64,000 bases of DNA from Okeania sp. SIO2C9 (lineage in GTDB: Bacteria; Cyanobacteriota; Cyanobacteriia; Cyanobacteriales; Microcoleaceae), in the NCBI RefSeq assembly GCF_010672455.1, contig NZ_JAAHGO010000001.1, positions 49,495 through 113,494 of the forward strand, in the 5' to 3' direction. Under the pieces are notes generated by a model. That model did not search any database. It had not been told where the DNA came from and worked only from the letters and a program-made list of their open reading frames with translations. Shown piece by piece: positions 43,819-53,636 of the stretch. Every line of letters begins with the position of its first letter. Within the stretch, counting starts at the first letter, position 1. The translations under genes were made by a program, and so were the position numbers.

Positions 43819-45537
43819 ATGCTGAGATTAGAACATATAAGTAAAATTTATCCTACAGGTGTTGTTCTTAAAGATGTTAACTGGGAAGTTAAACCAGGCG
43901 ATCGTATTGGTTTAGTGGGTGTAAATGGAGCAGGAAAATCTACTCAATTAAAAATTATTATTGGGGAAATAGAACCTTCTTCTGGAGAAATTATTCGTCC
44001 TGCTAGTTTAGAAATTGCCTACTTAAATCAAGAATTTGAAGTAGATCCTAATCGTACTGTGAGAGAAGAATTTTGGAGGGTATTTAAGGAAGCAAATGAA
44101 ATTCATGAATCTCTACAAACTGTACAGCGAGAAATGGAAACTTCTACTCCAGAACAGTTGGATGAATTGATACATAAATTAGACCGTTTACAACGACAAT
44201 TTGAAGGTTTAAATGGTTATGGACTAGATGCAGAAATTGAGAAAATTTTGCCTGAAATGGGATTTGAACCGGAAGATGGCGATCGCTTGGTTAGTGCTTT
44301 TAGTGGTGGTTGGCAAATGCGTATGAGTTTGGGTAAAATTATCCTACAAAATCCAGATATATTATTGTTGGACGAACCTACGAACCACTTAGATTTAGAA
44401 ACAATTGAATGGTTGGAGGATTATTTGAAAAAGTTAACTACTCCTATGGTGATAGTTTCCCATGACCGAGAATTTCTTGACCGTCTTTCTACTCAAATTG
44501 TGGAAACAGAACGAGGAGTTTCTAATACTTATTTGGGTAATTATTCGGCTTATTTACAACAAAAGTTAGAAAATCAAGCGGCACAACTGAGTACTTATGA
44601 ACGACAACAAAAAGAAATAGAAAAACAACAAGCTTTTGTGGAACGTTTTCGCGCTAGTGCTACTCGGAGTACTCAGGCAAAAAGTAGAGAAAAACAATTA
44701 GAGAAAGTAGAACTTGTAGAGGCACCTGTAGCAGGATTAAGAAGTTTAAGTTTCCGTTTTCCTCCAGCACCCCGCAGTGGTAGAGAGGTAGTAACAATTA
44801 AAGATTTAGTTCATACTTATGGGGAGAAAATTTTATTTTTAGGAGCAAATTTAGAGATAGAAAGAGGCGACCGGATTGCTTTTTTGGGGCCGAATGGTTG
44901 TGGGAAATCTACTATTTTGCGGATGATTATGGGAATGGAAGAACCTACAGAAGGTACTGTGAAATTAGGTAATCATAATGTTATTCCTAGTTATTTTGAA
45001 CAAAATCAAGCGGAAGCTTTAGACCTGACAAAAAATGTGATGGAAACTATCCATGATGAGGTGCCGGAGTGGAAAAATGAAGAAGTAAGAACTTTGCTTG
45101 GTAATTTCTTATTTAGTGGTGAGACGGTATTTAAAAAAGTAGCTGCTTTGAGTGGGGGTGAAAAGGCACGTTTAGCTTTAGCAAAAATGTTACTTAAACC
45201 AGGTAATTTTATGTTACTTGATGAGCCAACAAATCATTTGGATATTCCGGCAAAGGAAATGTTGGAGGAGGCGTTGAAAAATTATGATGGAACTGTGGTT
45301 ATTGTTTCTCACGACCGTTATTTTATTTCTCAGGTGGCAAATAAAATTGTGGAAATTCGTGATGGTGATTTTCATGTTTATTTGGGAGATTATCATTATT
45401 ATCTAGATAAGATTGAGGAGGAAAAAGAGGCAGAAAGGGTGGCAAAGATTATGGCTGAAAAAGCTGCTAAGAAAGCTGAGAAAGCTGCTAAGAAGAAACA
45501 GAAAGATAAGGAGAAAGCTGCGGCTAAACGTAAGTGA
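43819..45537 (+). CDS. ABC-F family ATP-binding protein
   Basis: ABC-F proteins are soluble twin ATPases that bind the ribosomal E site and rescue or tune translation. The 572-residue protein has two nucleotide-binding domains: Walker A GVNGAGKST (34-42) and GPNGCGKST (about 355), signatures FSGGWQMRMS and LSGGEKARLA, and Walker B LLLDEPTNHLD and MLLDEPTNHLD. The linker between them carries the P-site-tip-like helix pair (FVERFRASATRSTQAKSREK). The C-terminal tail (about 545-572) is a Lys/Ala coiled coil. It is closest in feel to Uup/YheS-type members; no resistance role is implied. Confidence 0.9.
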   Translation: MLRLEHISKIYPTGVVLKDVNWEVKPGDRIGLVGVNGAGKSTQLKIIIGEIEPSSGEIIRPASLEIAYLNQEFEVDPNRTVREEFWRVFKEANEIHESLQTVQREMETSTPEQLDELIHKLDRLQRQFEGLNGYGLDAEIEKILPEMGFEPEDGDRLVSAFSGGWQMRMSLGKIILQNPDILLLDEPTNHLDLETIEWLEDYLKKLTTPMVIVSHDREFLDRLSTQIVETERGVSNTYLGNYSAYLQQKLENQAAQLSTYERQQKEIEKQQAFVERFRASATRSTQAKSREKQLEKVELVEAPVAGLRSLSFRFPPAPRSGREVVTIKDLVHTYGEKILFLGANLEIERGDRIAFLGPNGCGKSTILRMIMGMEEPTEGTVKLGNHNVIPSYFEQNQAEALDLTKNVMETIHDEVPEWKNEEVRTLLGNFLFSGETVFKKVAALSGGEKARLALAKMLLKPGNFMLLDEPTNHLDIPAKEMLEEALKNYDGTVVIVSHDRYFISQVANKIVEIRDGDFHVYLGDYHYYLDKIEEEKEAERVAKIMAEKAAKKAEKAAKKKQKDKEKAAAKRK

Positions 45538-45785
<248 letters not shown>

Positions 45786-46373
45786 ATGTCTATTTTTATT
45801 CACTTTGAAAATATAATTTTGTTGACCTACCTCACAATATCTATGGGTTGGAAACAACCTATTGTGAGACCATTAAATTATCAAATTAATCCAGTAATAA
45901 ATCAGTTATTGACACAAAACTCTCAACCAGTCCCAGCAGAATTAACAGAGATTTTACCGAAAATAAAACAACAAACTAAGGTGCCAATTTTACTTCCGAG
46001 TCAATTATTAATTACAGGCACGGATAATCAAATTTATGTTGGTGGGAAAGGCACAAATAATAGTTATGAAATAACTTTAGCTTTTGAAAAAGATTGTACT
46101 GCTAATGCTTGCTCCATTGGTTATATGAGTGGAGAAAAAGGAGGCAAACCTTTAGATGAGGAATTTAGTCGAGAATTGAGTTTAGTACAAGACATTAAAG
46201 GATATTTTAGACCTTTAACTTGTGGAGCATCTTGTGCGCCTCCAATTATTGGGTGGGAATATCAAGGAGTATTCTATCGTATCTCTTTAAAAGGCGTTGG
46301 TCAAAGTCCAGAAATTGAGGGGGATACTTTGAAAAAAATGGCTAATTCTGCTATAGAAGCAGGAGCAAGGTGA
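45786..46373 (+). CDS. conserved cyanobacterial protein of unknown function
   Basis: The 195-residue protein has a short hydrophobic N-terminus (about 8-20), a spacer, then a conserved-looking domain: VPAELTEILPKIKQQTKVPI, LAFEKDCTANACSIGYMSGE, GYFRPLTCGASCAPPIIGWE and FYRISLKGVGQSPE, ending KMANSAIEAGAR. The four cysteines may form two disulfides in the periplasm. I recognise the pattern as a recurrent cyanobacterial family but know no function. Confidence 0.7.
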   Translation: MSIFIHFENIILLTYLTISMGWKQPIVRPLNYQINPVINQLLTQNSQPVPAELTEILPKIKQQTKVPILLPSQLLITGTDNQIYVGGKGTNNSYEITLAFEKDCTANACSIGYMSGEKGGKPLDEEFSRELSLVQDIKGYFRPLTCGASCAPPIIGWEYQGVFYRISLKGVGQSPEIEGDTLKKMANSAIEAGAR

Positions 46374-46915
46374 TATTTTTGTAGGGGAGTGAGGGAGTAG
46401 GGGAGTAGGGGAGTGGGGGAGTAGGAAAGAAATCGAAATACATCCTCTTTCTTTTACTTTTAATTAGACCTGAGGTAATCATAGCTAACATCATTATGTA
46501 ATCTGTTCCCATTGATATTTGGATAAAAATACCGTAGGTTGGGTTGGGTTGTCGCTTAACCCAACAAATATAAAAGAAAATAAATCGGGACTTACCCATG
46601 AGGTACGAAAAACTAGGATTTGATCTCAAATCCGTTGAATTGCACATAAAAAAAATCTTCAATCGTCATAACTACGGTCATCTTTGTAATTCTTTCTCCT
46701 CCTGACTCGGTCCTCCTGACTCCTGAGTCCTAAACAGTTAACCTATCTATAACTGTTTACAGCGCTTTTCAAATTGATGAACCACATCTTCACAAGCAAA
46801 ATCCTGTAGGGACGTTCCATGGAACGTCCTTACTGTAGTCTACCCAAATGAAAACCGCTGTAACCGGATTTGATATGAGATTGCTTCCCTATCGGTCGCA
46901 ATGACTGAAAGTGGA
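46374..46915. repeat. gap with tandem arrays and palindromes
   Basis: A gtaggggagtaggggagtgg array (46380-46425), a ggttgggttgggttgtcgct / aacccaacaa hairpin (46537-46566), and the palindrome gggacgttccatggaacgtc (46808-46828) that also occurs inside the TPR-glycosyltransferase gene at 13443. An aaccggatttgatatgag end motif lies at 46862. No gene. Confidence 0.65.
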
Positions 46916-49900
46916 CTATGTCTCTAATTGCTGCAATTTCTTTTTTGCCCACTCCCGCAGTTTTTCGTCTGGGTCATTTTCTGCTCTGTCTTGTAATAGT
47001 GGGAGAGTTTGCTGATGGTCTGGATATTGTTTGACTATTGCTTCTAGCGCTATTTGTCGAGGGTTGGTTTGAAATTCATGTTCGCGTTGAAAGGGGTCAT
47101 TGAGGGCGCTGTGATCAAACAATTCTAAAATTCCCGGTTGATTTTTCCAACCAGTAGCAATTTGTCGCACTGCTTCACCTCGTACTTGCCAATTCTCATC
47201 AGACTCTACCTTTTGTTTGAGTAATTCTAAAATTTCGGGTTGATTGTTCCAACCAGTAGCTATTTGTTTCACCGCTTCAAGTCGCACATCCGAATCTTCA
47301 TCAGACTCTACCTTTTGTTTGAGTAATTCTAAAATTCCCGGTTGATTTTTCCAACCAGTAGCAATTTGTCGCACTGCTTCCCGTCGTACTTGCCAATTCT
47401 CATCAGAGTTTACCCATTGTTTGAGTAATTCTAAAATTTCGGGTTCGTGTTTCCAACCAGTAGCTATTTGTTTCACCACTTCAAGTCGTACATCCGAATC
47501 TTCATCAGAGTTTACCCATTGTTTGAGTAATTCTAAAATTTCGGGTTCGTGTTTCCAACCAGTAGCTATTTGTTTCACCGCTTCAAGTCGTACATCCGAA
47601 TCTTCATCAGAGTTTACCCTTTGTTTGAGTAATTCTAAAATTCCCGGTTGATTTTTCCAACCAGTAGCTATTTGTAGCACTGCTTCCCGTCGTACTTGCC
47701 AATTCTCATCAGAGTTTACCCATTGTTTGAGTAATTCTAAAATTTCGGGTTCGTGTTTCCAACCAGTCGCTATTTGTGTCACCGCTTCACGTCGCACATC
47801 CGAATCTTCATCAGAGTTTACCCTCTGTTTGAGTAATTCTAAAATTCCCGGTTGATTTTTCCAACCAGTAGCTATTTGTAGCACTGCTTCCCGTCGTACT
47901 TGCCAATTCTCATCATAGTTTACCCATTGTTTGAGTAATTCTAAAATTTCGGGTTCGTGTTTCCAACCAGTCGCTATTTGTTGTAGCGCTTCACGTCGCA
48001 CATCCGAATCTTCATCAGAGTTTACCCATTGTTTGAGTAATTCTAAAATTCCCGGTTGATTTTTCCAACCAGTCGCTATTTGTCGCACTGCTTCACCTCT
48101 TACTTGCCAATCTTCATCAGAGTTTACCCATTGTTTGAGTAATTCTAAAATTCCCGGTTCATGTTTCCAACCAGTCGCTATTTGTTTCACCGCTTCAAGT
48201 CGCACATCCGAATCTTCATCAGAGTTTACCCATTGTTTGAGTAATTCTAAAATTCCCGGTTGATTTTTCCAACCAGTAGCTATTTGTTTCACCGCTTCAC
48301 GTCGCACATCCGAATCTTCATCAGAGTTTACCCATTGTTTGAGTAAGTCTAAAATTTCGGGTTCGTGTTTCCAACCAGTAGCAATTTGTCGCACTGCTTC
48401 CCGTCGTACTTGCCAATTCTCATCATAGTTTACCCATTGTTTGAGTAATTCTAAAATTCCCGGTTGATTTTTCCAACCAGTAGCTATTTGTTTCACCGCT
48501 TCACGTCGCACATCCGAATCTTCATCAGAGTTTACCCTCTGTTTGAGTAATTCTAAAATTTCGGGTTCGTGTTTCCAACCAGTAGCAATTTGTCGCACCG
48601 CTTCACCTCGTACTTGCCAATTTTCATCATAGTTTACCCATTGTTTGAGTAATTCTAAAATACCCGGTTGATTTTTCCAACCAGTAGCTATTTGTTTCAC
48701 CGCTTCACGTCGCACATCCGAATCTTCATCAGAGTTTACCCATTGTTTGAGTAATTCTAAAATACCCGGTTCGTGTTTCCAACCAGTAGCAATTTGTCGC
48801 ACCGCTTCTCGTCGTACATCCGAATTCTCATCAGAGTTTACCCATTGTTTGAGTAATTCTAAAATTCCCGGTTGATTTTTCCAACCAGTAGCAATTTGTC
48901 GCACCGCTTCCCGTCGCACATCCGAATCTTCATCAGAGTTTACCCATTGTTTGAGTAATTCTAAAATACCCGGTTCGTGTTTCCAACCAGTAGCAATTTG
49001 TCGCACCGCTTCTCGTCGTACATCCGAATTCTCATCAGAGTTTACCCATTGTTTGAGTAATTCTAAAATTCCCGGTTGATTTTTCCAACCAGTAGCAATT
49101 TGTCGCACCGCTTCCCGTCGCACATCCGAATCTTCATCAGAGTTTACCCATTGTTTGAGTAATTCTAAAATACCCGGTTCGTGTTTCCAACCAGTAGCAA
49201 TTTGTCGCACCGCTTCACCTCGTACTTGCCAATCTTCATCAGAGTTTACCCATTGTTTGAGTAAGTCTAAAATACCCGGTTGATTTTTCCAACCAGTAGC
49301 AATTTGTCGCACCGCTTCCCGTCGCACATCCGAATCTTCATCAGAGTTTACCCATTGTTTGAGTAATTCTAAAATACCCGGTTCGTGTTTCCAACCAGTA
49401 GCAATTTGTCGCACCGCTTCACCTCGTACTTGCCAATCTTCATCAGAGTTTACCCATTGTTTGAGTAAGTCTAAAATACCCGGTTGATTTTTCCAACCAG
49501 TCGCTATTTGTTTCACCGCTTCAAGTCGCACACCCGAATTCTCATCATAGTTTACCCTCTGTTTGAGTAATTCTAAAATTTCGGGTTCGTGTTTCCAACC
49601 AGTAGCAATTTGTCGCACCGCTTCACCTCGTACTTGCCAATTTTCATCATAGTTTACCCATTGTTTGAGTAATTCTAAAATACCCGGTTGATTTTTCCAA
49701 CCAGTAGCTATTTGTTTCACCGCTTCACGTCGCACATCCGAATCTTCATCAGAGTTTACCCATTGTTTGAGTAATTCTAAAATACCCGGTTCGTGTTTCC
49801 AACCAGTAGCAATTTGTCGCACCGCTTCTCGTCGTACATCCGAATTCTCATCAGAGTTTACCCACTGTTTGAGTAATTCTAAAATACCCGGTTCGTGTTT

Positions 49901-52285
49901 CCAACCAGTAGCAATTTGTCGCACCGCTTCTCGTCGTACATCCGAATTCTCATCAGACTCTACCCTTTGTTTGAGCCAAATATAAGTTGAATTTTCATCC
50001 CTCCAAGTTGTAGCTACTATTTCCACCGCTTGAGTACAAATTTCACGAACTAAGGCTAAATTTTTATAATAAATTTCTATATAATTAAGGTTAACACTTA
50101 GATATTTAGAAGGTTCATAATAATAACCAAGGTCATACTCAGTCAGTTCTTTTAACCTATTTAATAACCGAGACACCACATCACCAATACCATGACGACT
50201 CCTAACTTCAGACAAACACTTACCCGCCAAAAATAAATTCAGAAACTTTTCCTCTTCCCCATCTTGTTCCATCAAATAACTAATAATTTCTCCCACAAAC
50301 TTCGCATCAATCATCCCCGCAATTAACCGCAACACCTCATGCCATTTTTCATCCTGCCAATGCTTACCAAAAACATCCTCAATTAATTCATCTTTAGAAA
50401 TTTTCTGTTCCTTTTCAAACTGCAAAACAAAACTCCAAGCACAAAAATATTCCAAAAAAGTTCGATGCACAAAAGCATAATATTCAGCACCAACAAAACA
50501 CAAAACAAAATTCCGACTCCGCAACTGCTCCATCAACGCCCTAGCCAAAGTTCTTGCATCATTAATATCTACACTTTTTAGATACTCCCAAATAATCCTT
50601 TCTAAATCATCTCCCAAAATCAAATTCCCAGCTAAACCCGCAGTATTTCCCTGCATAAAAAAAGCTACTCCACGCAAAATTGCCTGCTTATCTTTATAGT
50701 CAATAGTTATCGGGTCAATTTTAGCATCAACTAATGCTCTTTCCATATCCCATTGATGTAATAAAACCCGCGAAGCTTGATTATAAAGTTCCGCTCTATC
50801 TCTAGGCAATTCTTGATTCCGATTCAGAATAGCCATCATAGTTAATAACAGAGGATTTCCCGACAATTCTTTAATAGCTGGAGAATCCTTAATAGCCCGT
50901 TTTAACCTTTCCCTTTTCCTCTCCTTTTCCGCCTCATCTTGATAAGTTAAATTATGCCAACGTTGAATAAAATCCTCAATTTGTTCCTCTTGCAAATCCT
51001 GCAACATAAAATGATAAAACTCAGCATCCCGGAGTTTTTGTAGCTTATAACCAATCACCCGCGAAGTAACAATAACCCGCACATTTTTATAATCATTAGT
51101 AAATCGATGAATATCAGTAATTATTTCCTCTCGTTTACCAGGATCGAAAACTTCATCCAATCCATCAAACATCACAATAGCATCGCCATTTTGTAATTTT
51201 GCATGAAGTTCCTGTTGAGGTAATTGACAAATTATTCCGCTACCTTTTTCCAAAAAATTCAGAAAATTTTGGCATTTATTAGCATCATGGTTCCGAACAT
51301 AAGTCCGTAGTTCAATTAATATAGGAATTGGCTGTAAAGGCAAATCTTTCAGAGGTAATTCTGCCCATTGAAGAGCCATATATTGTAATAAAGTAGACTT
51401 GCCAGAACCAGGGTTCCCCAGAATAACTAAATATTGATAATTGCTATTTTCAACTAACTCTAAAACCGAGGGAGTCTGCTGTTCAAAATATCTGCGTCTA
51501 AGACTTTTTAATCTTTCTTGAGAAAGTTCTTCCTCAAACTGCCCAGTCTCCTTTAATCGCTGCCGATATTCTTTAGGAATTTCATGTACTTGAGGCAGAA
51601 ACTCCTGAGATTCCCGGACATTTTGAGGAATAAACATTCGCCATAATTTCAATTGATTATAAGCATAACCACTCGTATCTAAACTTTCTAATTTCAGATT
51701 TCCATATTGTTCTCGGATTCCCTCCTGATATTTTTCCAGGTCAAATTCTGGTTTAATTTCCGTATTTTGATTTGCCAATTTATCCAGATTTTCTGAATTT
51801 AAGATTTCCCGTAATTCATCAGACTCGCGAATAATCTTTTTCACCCTTCTCCGATATTGCTCGGCAACAAAATTCCAGTAAAATTCATCTGGCAAACGTG
51901 GATTAATTTCATTCCCAATAGTAACTAATATTTTTGTATCTAATACTTTGATTTCATTATCAAAAGCACTAACCAAAACTTCTAAAATAGACTTATTTTC
52001 AATAAACTTTTTTAAAGGTTTAGTATATTTCTTTAACTCACCTTCACTCAATTCCGCATTTTCTAACTCTTGCTGTATCAAATCTAAAAAATATTTAATA
52101 GCTTGTGCCGTAGCTTTTTGTAAAACTTTTCCATTTGTTATGCCACCAATAGCATCAGAAATACCTTGTTTAAAAAAATCTTTAACATAGTCTTCAGCAG
52201 TACCCTTAGCTAATTCTCCAATAACTTCCTGAGCAATAAATTTAACCGCTTCACTACCCCCCCAAGCAATTAACCATTCAATCAT
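46916..52285 (-). CDS. giant NACHT NTPase with 28 near-identical HEAT-like repeats
   Basis: A 1789-residue STAND protein. Residues 1-270 are a helical N-terminal region (starting MIEWLIAWGGSEAVKF) that may be the effector or oligomerisation module. The NACHT domain has Walker A LGNPGSGKST (289-298), Walker B AIVMFDGLDEV (369-379) and the sensor VTSRV (406-410). After a winged-helix-like region, residues about 770-1722 consist of 28 units of 34 residues, each with the core DVRREAVRQIATGW, mostly alternating KHEP and KNQP types. STAND NTPases use such repeats to sense a ligand and then oligomerise; many bacterial NACHT proteins defend against phage. That role is inference here. It stands alone, flanked by repeat-rich DNA. 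Confidence 0.9.
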   Translation of the reverse strand: MIEWLIAWGGSEAVKFIAQEVIGELAKGTAEDYVKDFFKQGISDAIGGITNGKVLQKATAQAIKYFLDLIQQELENAELSEGELKKYTKPLKKFIENKSILEVLVSAFDNEIKVLDTKILVTIGNEINPRLPDEFYWNFVAEQYRRRVKKIIRESDELREILNSENLDKLANQNTEIKPEFDLEKYQEGIREQYGNLKLESLDTSGYAYNQLKLWRMFIPQNVRESQEFLPQVHEIPKEYRQRLKETGQFEEELSQERLKSLRRRYFEQQTPSVLELVENSNYQYLVILGNPGSGKSTLLQYMALQWAELPLKDLPLQPIPILIELRTYVRNHDANKCQNFLNFLEKGSGIICQLPQQELHAKLQNGDAIVMFDGLDEVFDPGKREEIITDIHRFTNDYKNVRVIVTSRVIGYKLQKLRDAEFYHFMLQDLQEEQIEDFIQRWHNLTYQDEAEKERKRERLKRAIKDSPAIKELSGNPLLLTMMAILNRNQELPRDRAELYNQASRVLLHQWDMERALVDAKIDPITIDYKDKQAILRGVAFFMQGNTAGLAGNLILGDDLERIIWEYLKSVDINDARTLARALMEQLRSRNFVLCFVGAEYYAFVHRTFLEYFCAWSFVLQFEKEQKISKDELIEDVFGKHWQDEKWHEVLRLIAGMIDAKFVGEIISYLMEQDGEEEKFLNLFLAGKCLSEVRSRHGIGDVVSRLLNRLKELTEYDLGYYYEPSKYLSVNLNYIEIYYKNLALVREICTQAVEIVATTWRDENSTYIWLKQRVESDENSDVRREAVRQIATGWKHEPGILELLKQWVNSDENSDVRREAVRQIATGWKHEPGILELLKQWVNSDEDSDVRREAVKQIATGWKNQPGILELLKQWVNYDENWQVRGEAVRQIATGWKHEPEILELLKQRVNYDENSGVRLEAVKQIATGWKNQPGILDLLKQWVNSDEDWQVRGEAVRQIATGWKHEPGILELLKQWVNSDEDSDVRREAVRQIATGWKNQPGILDLLKQWVNSDEDWQVRGEAVRQIATGWKHEPGILELLKQWVNSDEDSDVRREAVRQIATGWKNQPGILELLKQWVNSDENSDVRREAVRQIATGWKHEPGILELLKQWVNSDEDSDVRREAVRQIATGWKNQPGILELLKQWVNSDENSDVRREAVRQIATGWKHEPGILELLKQWVNSDEDSDVRREAVKQIATGWKNQPGILELLKQWVNYDENWQVRGEAVRQIATGWKHEPEILELLKQRVNSDEDSDVRREAVKQIATGWKNQPGILELLKQWVNYDENWQVRREAVRQIATGWKHEPEILDLLKQWVNSDEDSDVRREAVKQIATGWKNQPGILELLKQWVNSDEDSDVRLEAVKQIATGWKHEPGILELLKQWVNSDEDWQVRGEAVRQIATGWKNQPGILELLKQWVNSDEDSDVRREALQQIATGWKHEPEILELLKQWVNYDENWQVRREAVLQIATGWKNQPGILELLKQRVNSDEDSDVRREAVTQIATGWKHEPEILELLKQWVNSDENWQVRREAVLQIATGWKNQPGILELLKQRVNSDEDSDVRLEAVKQIATGWKHEPEILELLKQWVNSDEDSDVRLEVVKQIATGWKHEPEILELLKQWVNSDENWQVRREAVRQIATGWKNQPGILELLKQKVESDEDSDVRLEAVKQIATGWNNQPEILELLKQKVESDENWQVRGEAVRQIATGWKNQPGILELFDHSALNDPFQREHEFQTNPRQIALEAIVKQYPDHQQTLPLLQDRAENDPDEKLREWAKKKLQQLET
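47100..49975. repeat. coding tandem array, 28 x 102 bp, of the NACHT gene
   Basis: A 102-bp unit (gagtttacccattgtttgag, taattctaaaat, ccaaccagtagc, atttgtcgcaccgcttc) repeats about 28 times with very few differences. Two alternating subtypes (tcgtgtttccaacc and tgatttttccaacc) give a 204-bp higher-order period over most of the array. Confidence 0.9.
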
Positions 52286-52320
52286 AATTATTTCATCTGT
52301 TATGTGTTAGTTATTTTTCA

Positions 52321-52412
52321 TCAGGATTTACGCAAATTGACCTTTGAAGTACCATCTGTAGGAACAAATGACATTCGCCCTTGCCATCTGTAGAGTCCCT
52401 GGGTAAGTCCTG
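52321..52412. mobile_element. MITE-like element, TIR tcaggatttacgc
   Basis: The ends tcaggatttacgcaaa and gggtaagtcctg are imperfect inverted repeats. The interior (acctttgaagtaccatctgt, gacattcgccc) resembles 58085-58135. No ORF. Confidence 0.5.
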
Positions 52413-53403
52413 TTTCATTATAAAAAAATTAGGAAGAATTTATAGCAGTATAAATGAGAGCTAAAGCCCAACTACGAGCCTGATTATATTTACCGAAAAA
52501 TTGGGGTATGGGGTAGGCACTTCGCCCTTGTAGAGCGGCCTTTAATTTTAGCATGCAAGTGAATTGAATATATGTTAAAGTTTTATTAGTTGCCGAGGGG
52601 CACGCCTCCTCCGGAGGAGCTGCGCTAACGGAAACTCGTGCGCGGACGTGGAGGGAAGCTTCAAGAATGCGGGAATTTAGAATGCGCGAATTTAGAATTA
52701 CCGAATAATTAATTATTAATTATTAATAATTAAATAATTCACGCCTTGAAGCCTCCCCTTGGATAGGGGAAAAAAAAGAAATAATATCTCCTGATATTCA
52801 ATTCAGTAACGGTTTTAACCAGAGGTAATTATCAATTATCCATTATCAATTAATGAACTCTCCTTGAAAAGAAGAGGATTGGGTTAAAAGGAATTTTTTT
52901 TCTTCTCTTGGTCGATTGGATATGGCGAGGAAACCTCGCCATCCTTCGACCGCTTTTTTCTCCATGAATGGAGAGGCTTTATACCTTAATTTTTCGGTAA
53001 CCCACCCCTCTTGCTCCCGGGAGGGGAGCAAGAGGGGTGGGTGCAGCACCCTGTGTTAGCGGCAGCTATGCGAAGCAAAGCGTCAACCCGCCGAGGAGCT
53101 ACGGCTCAGTAGGAATCCCCGTGCCTAACAGTCGGGGAGGATGTCAACTAACATAATATAACTCCTAATTCCTGACTCCTGTACGGGGGAACGGCCGTTT
53201 CCCCGTCCTCCTAAACCTTCCGGACTTACGCACGGACACTAAATCGAGTGATATCAAATCCGTTGGCTTCGGAGTAATATAATTCTGTTGATCGTCATAC
53301 AATGTGTAAGGGCGCAATTCGGCAGCTTTGCGGAACGCAAATGGCCATTCGCCCCTACAGTTCTTTCAATACTGAATAACACCGATGCTACCGGATTTGA
53401 TAT

Positions 53404-53563
53404 GAGGGCGAATGCCATTGGGGGCAAATGCCATTGGGGGCAAATGCCATTGAGGGCGAATGCCATTGAGGGCGAATGCCATTGAGGGCGAATGCCATTG
53501 AGGGCGAATGCCATTGAGGGCGAATGCCATTGAGGGCGAATGCCATTGAGGGCGAATGCCATT
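53404..53563. repeat. 16-bp tandem array, ten copies
   Basis: The unit gagggcgaatgccatt is repeated ten times head to tail; copies 2 and 3 read gggggcaaatgccatt. The unit derives from the ubiquitous gcgaatgccattcgccc palindrome. There are no unique spacers, so it is not a CRISPR array. Confidence 0.9.
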
Positions 53564-53636
53564 CTTATAGCAATGTGCTCTGGCATATTTACACGTTATT
53601 TTTTGTAAACCTTTTCCCTTGCAGCACTTTGAGCTA

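Larger units (their letters stand above)
52286..53636. repeat. 1.35-kb gap packed with repeats
   Basis: In order: a MITE-like element (52321-52412); GC-rich cctcctccggaggagctgcg (52605-52624); a reverse dispersed element (52738-52829) and a forward one (52856-52983); ccacccctcttgctcccggg / aggggagcaagaggggtggg hairpin (53002-53041); an element with atatcaaatccg ends (53252-53404); and a 16-bp tandem array (53404-53563). Two long reverse frames here are repeat translations and are not called. Confidence 0.7.

Noticed and set aside
47100..49975. CRISPR-like or intergenic repeat array
   Set aside because: The 102-bp periodicity is the coding repeat of the NACHT protein; the open frame is continuous.
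52846..53049. 67-codon minus-strand frame
   Set aside because: Lies wholly in a dispersed element and a hairpin.
53404..53563. CRISPR array
   Set aside because: Units are contiguous with no unique spacers, and no cas genes are in the window.
53254..53586. 110-codon minus-strand frame
   Set aside because: Encodes the 16-bp tandem array as a repeated MAFALNGIRPQW peptide.
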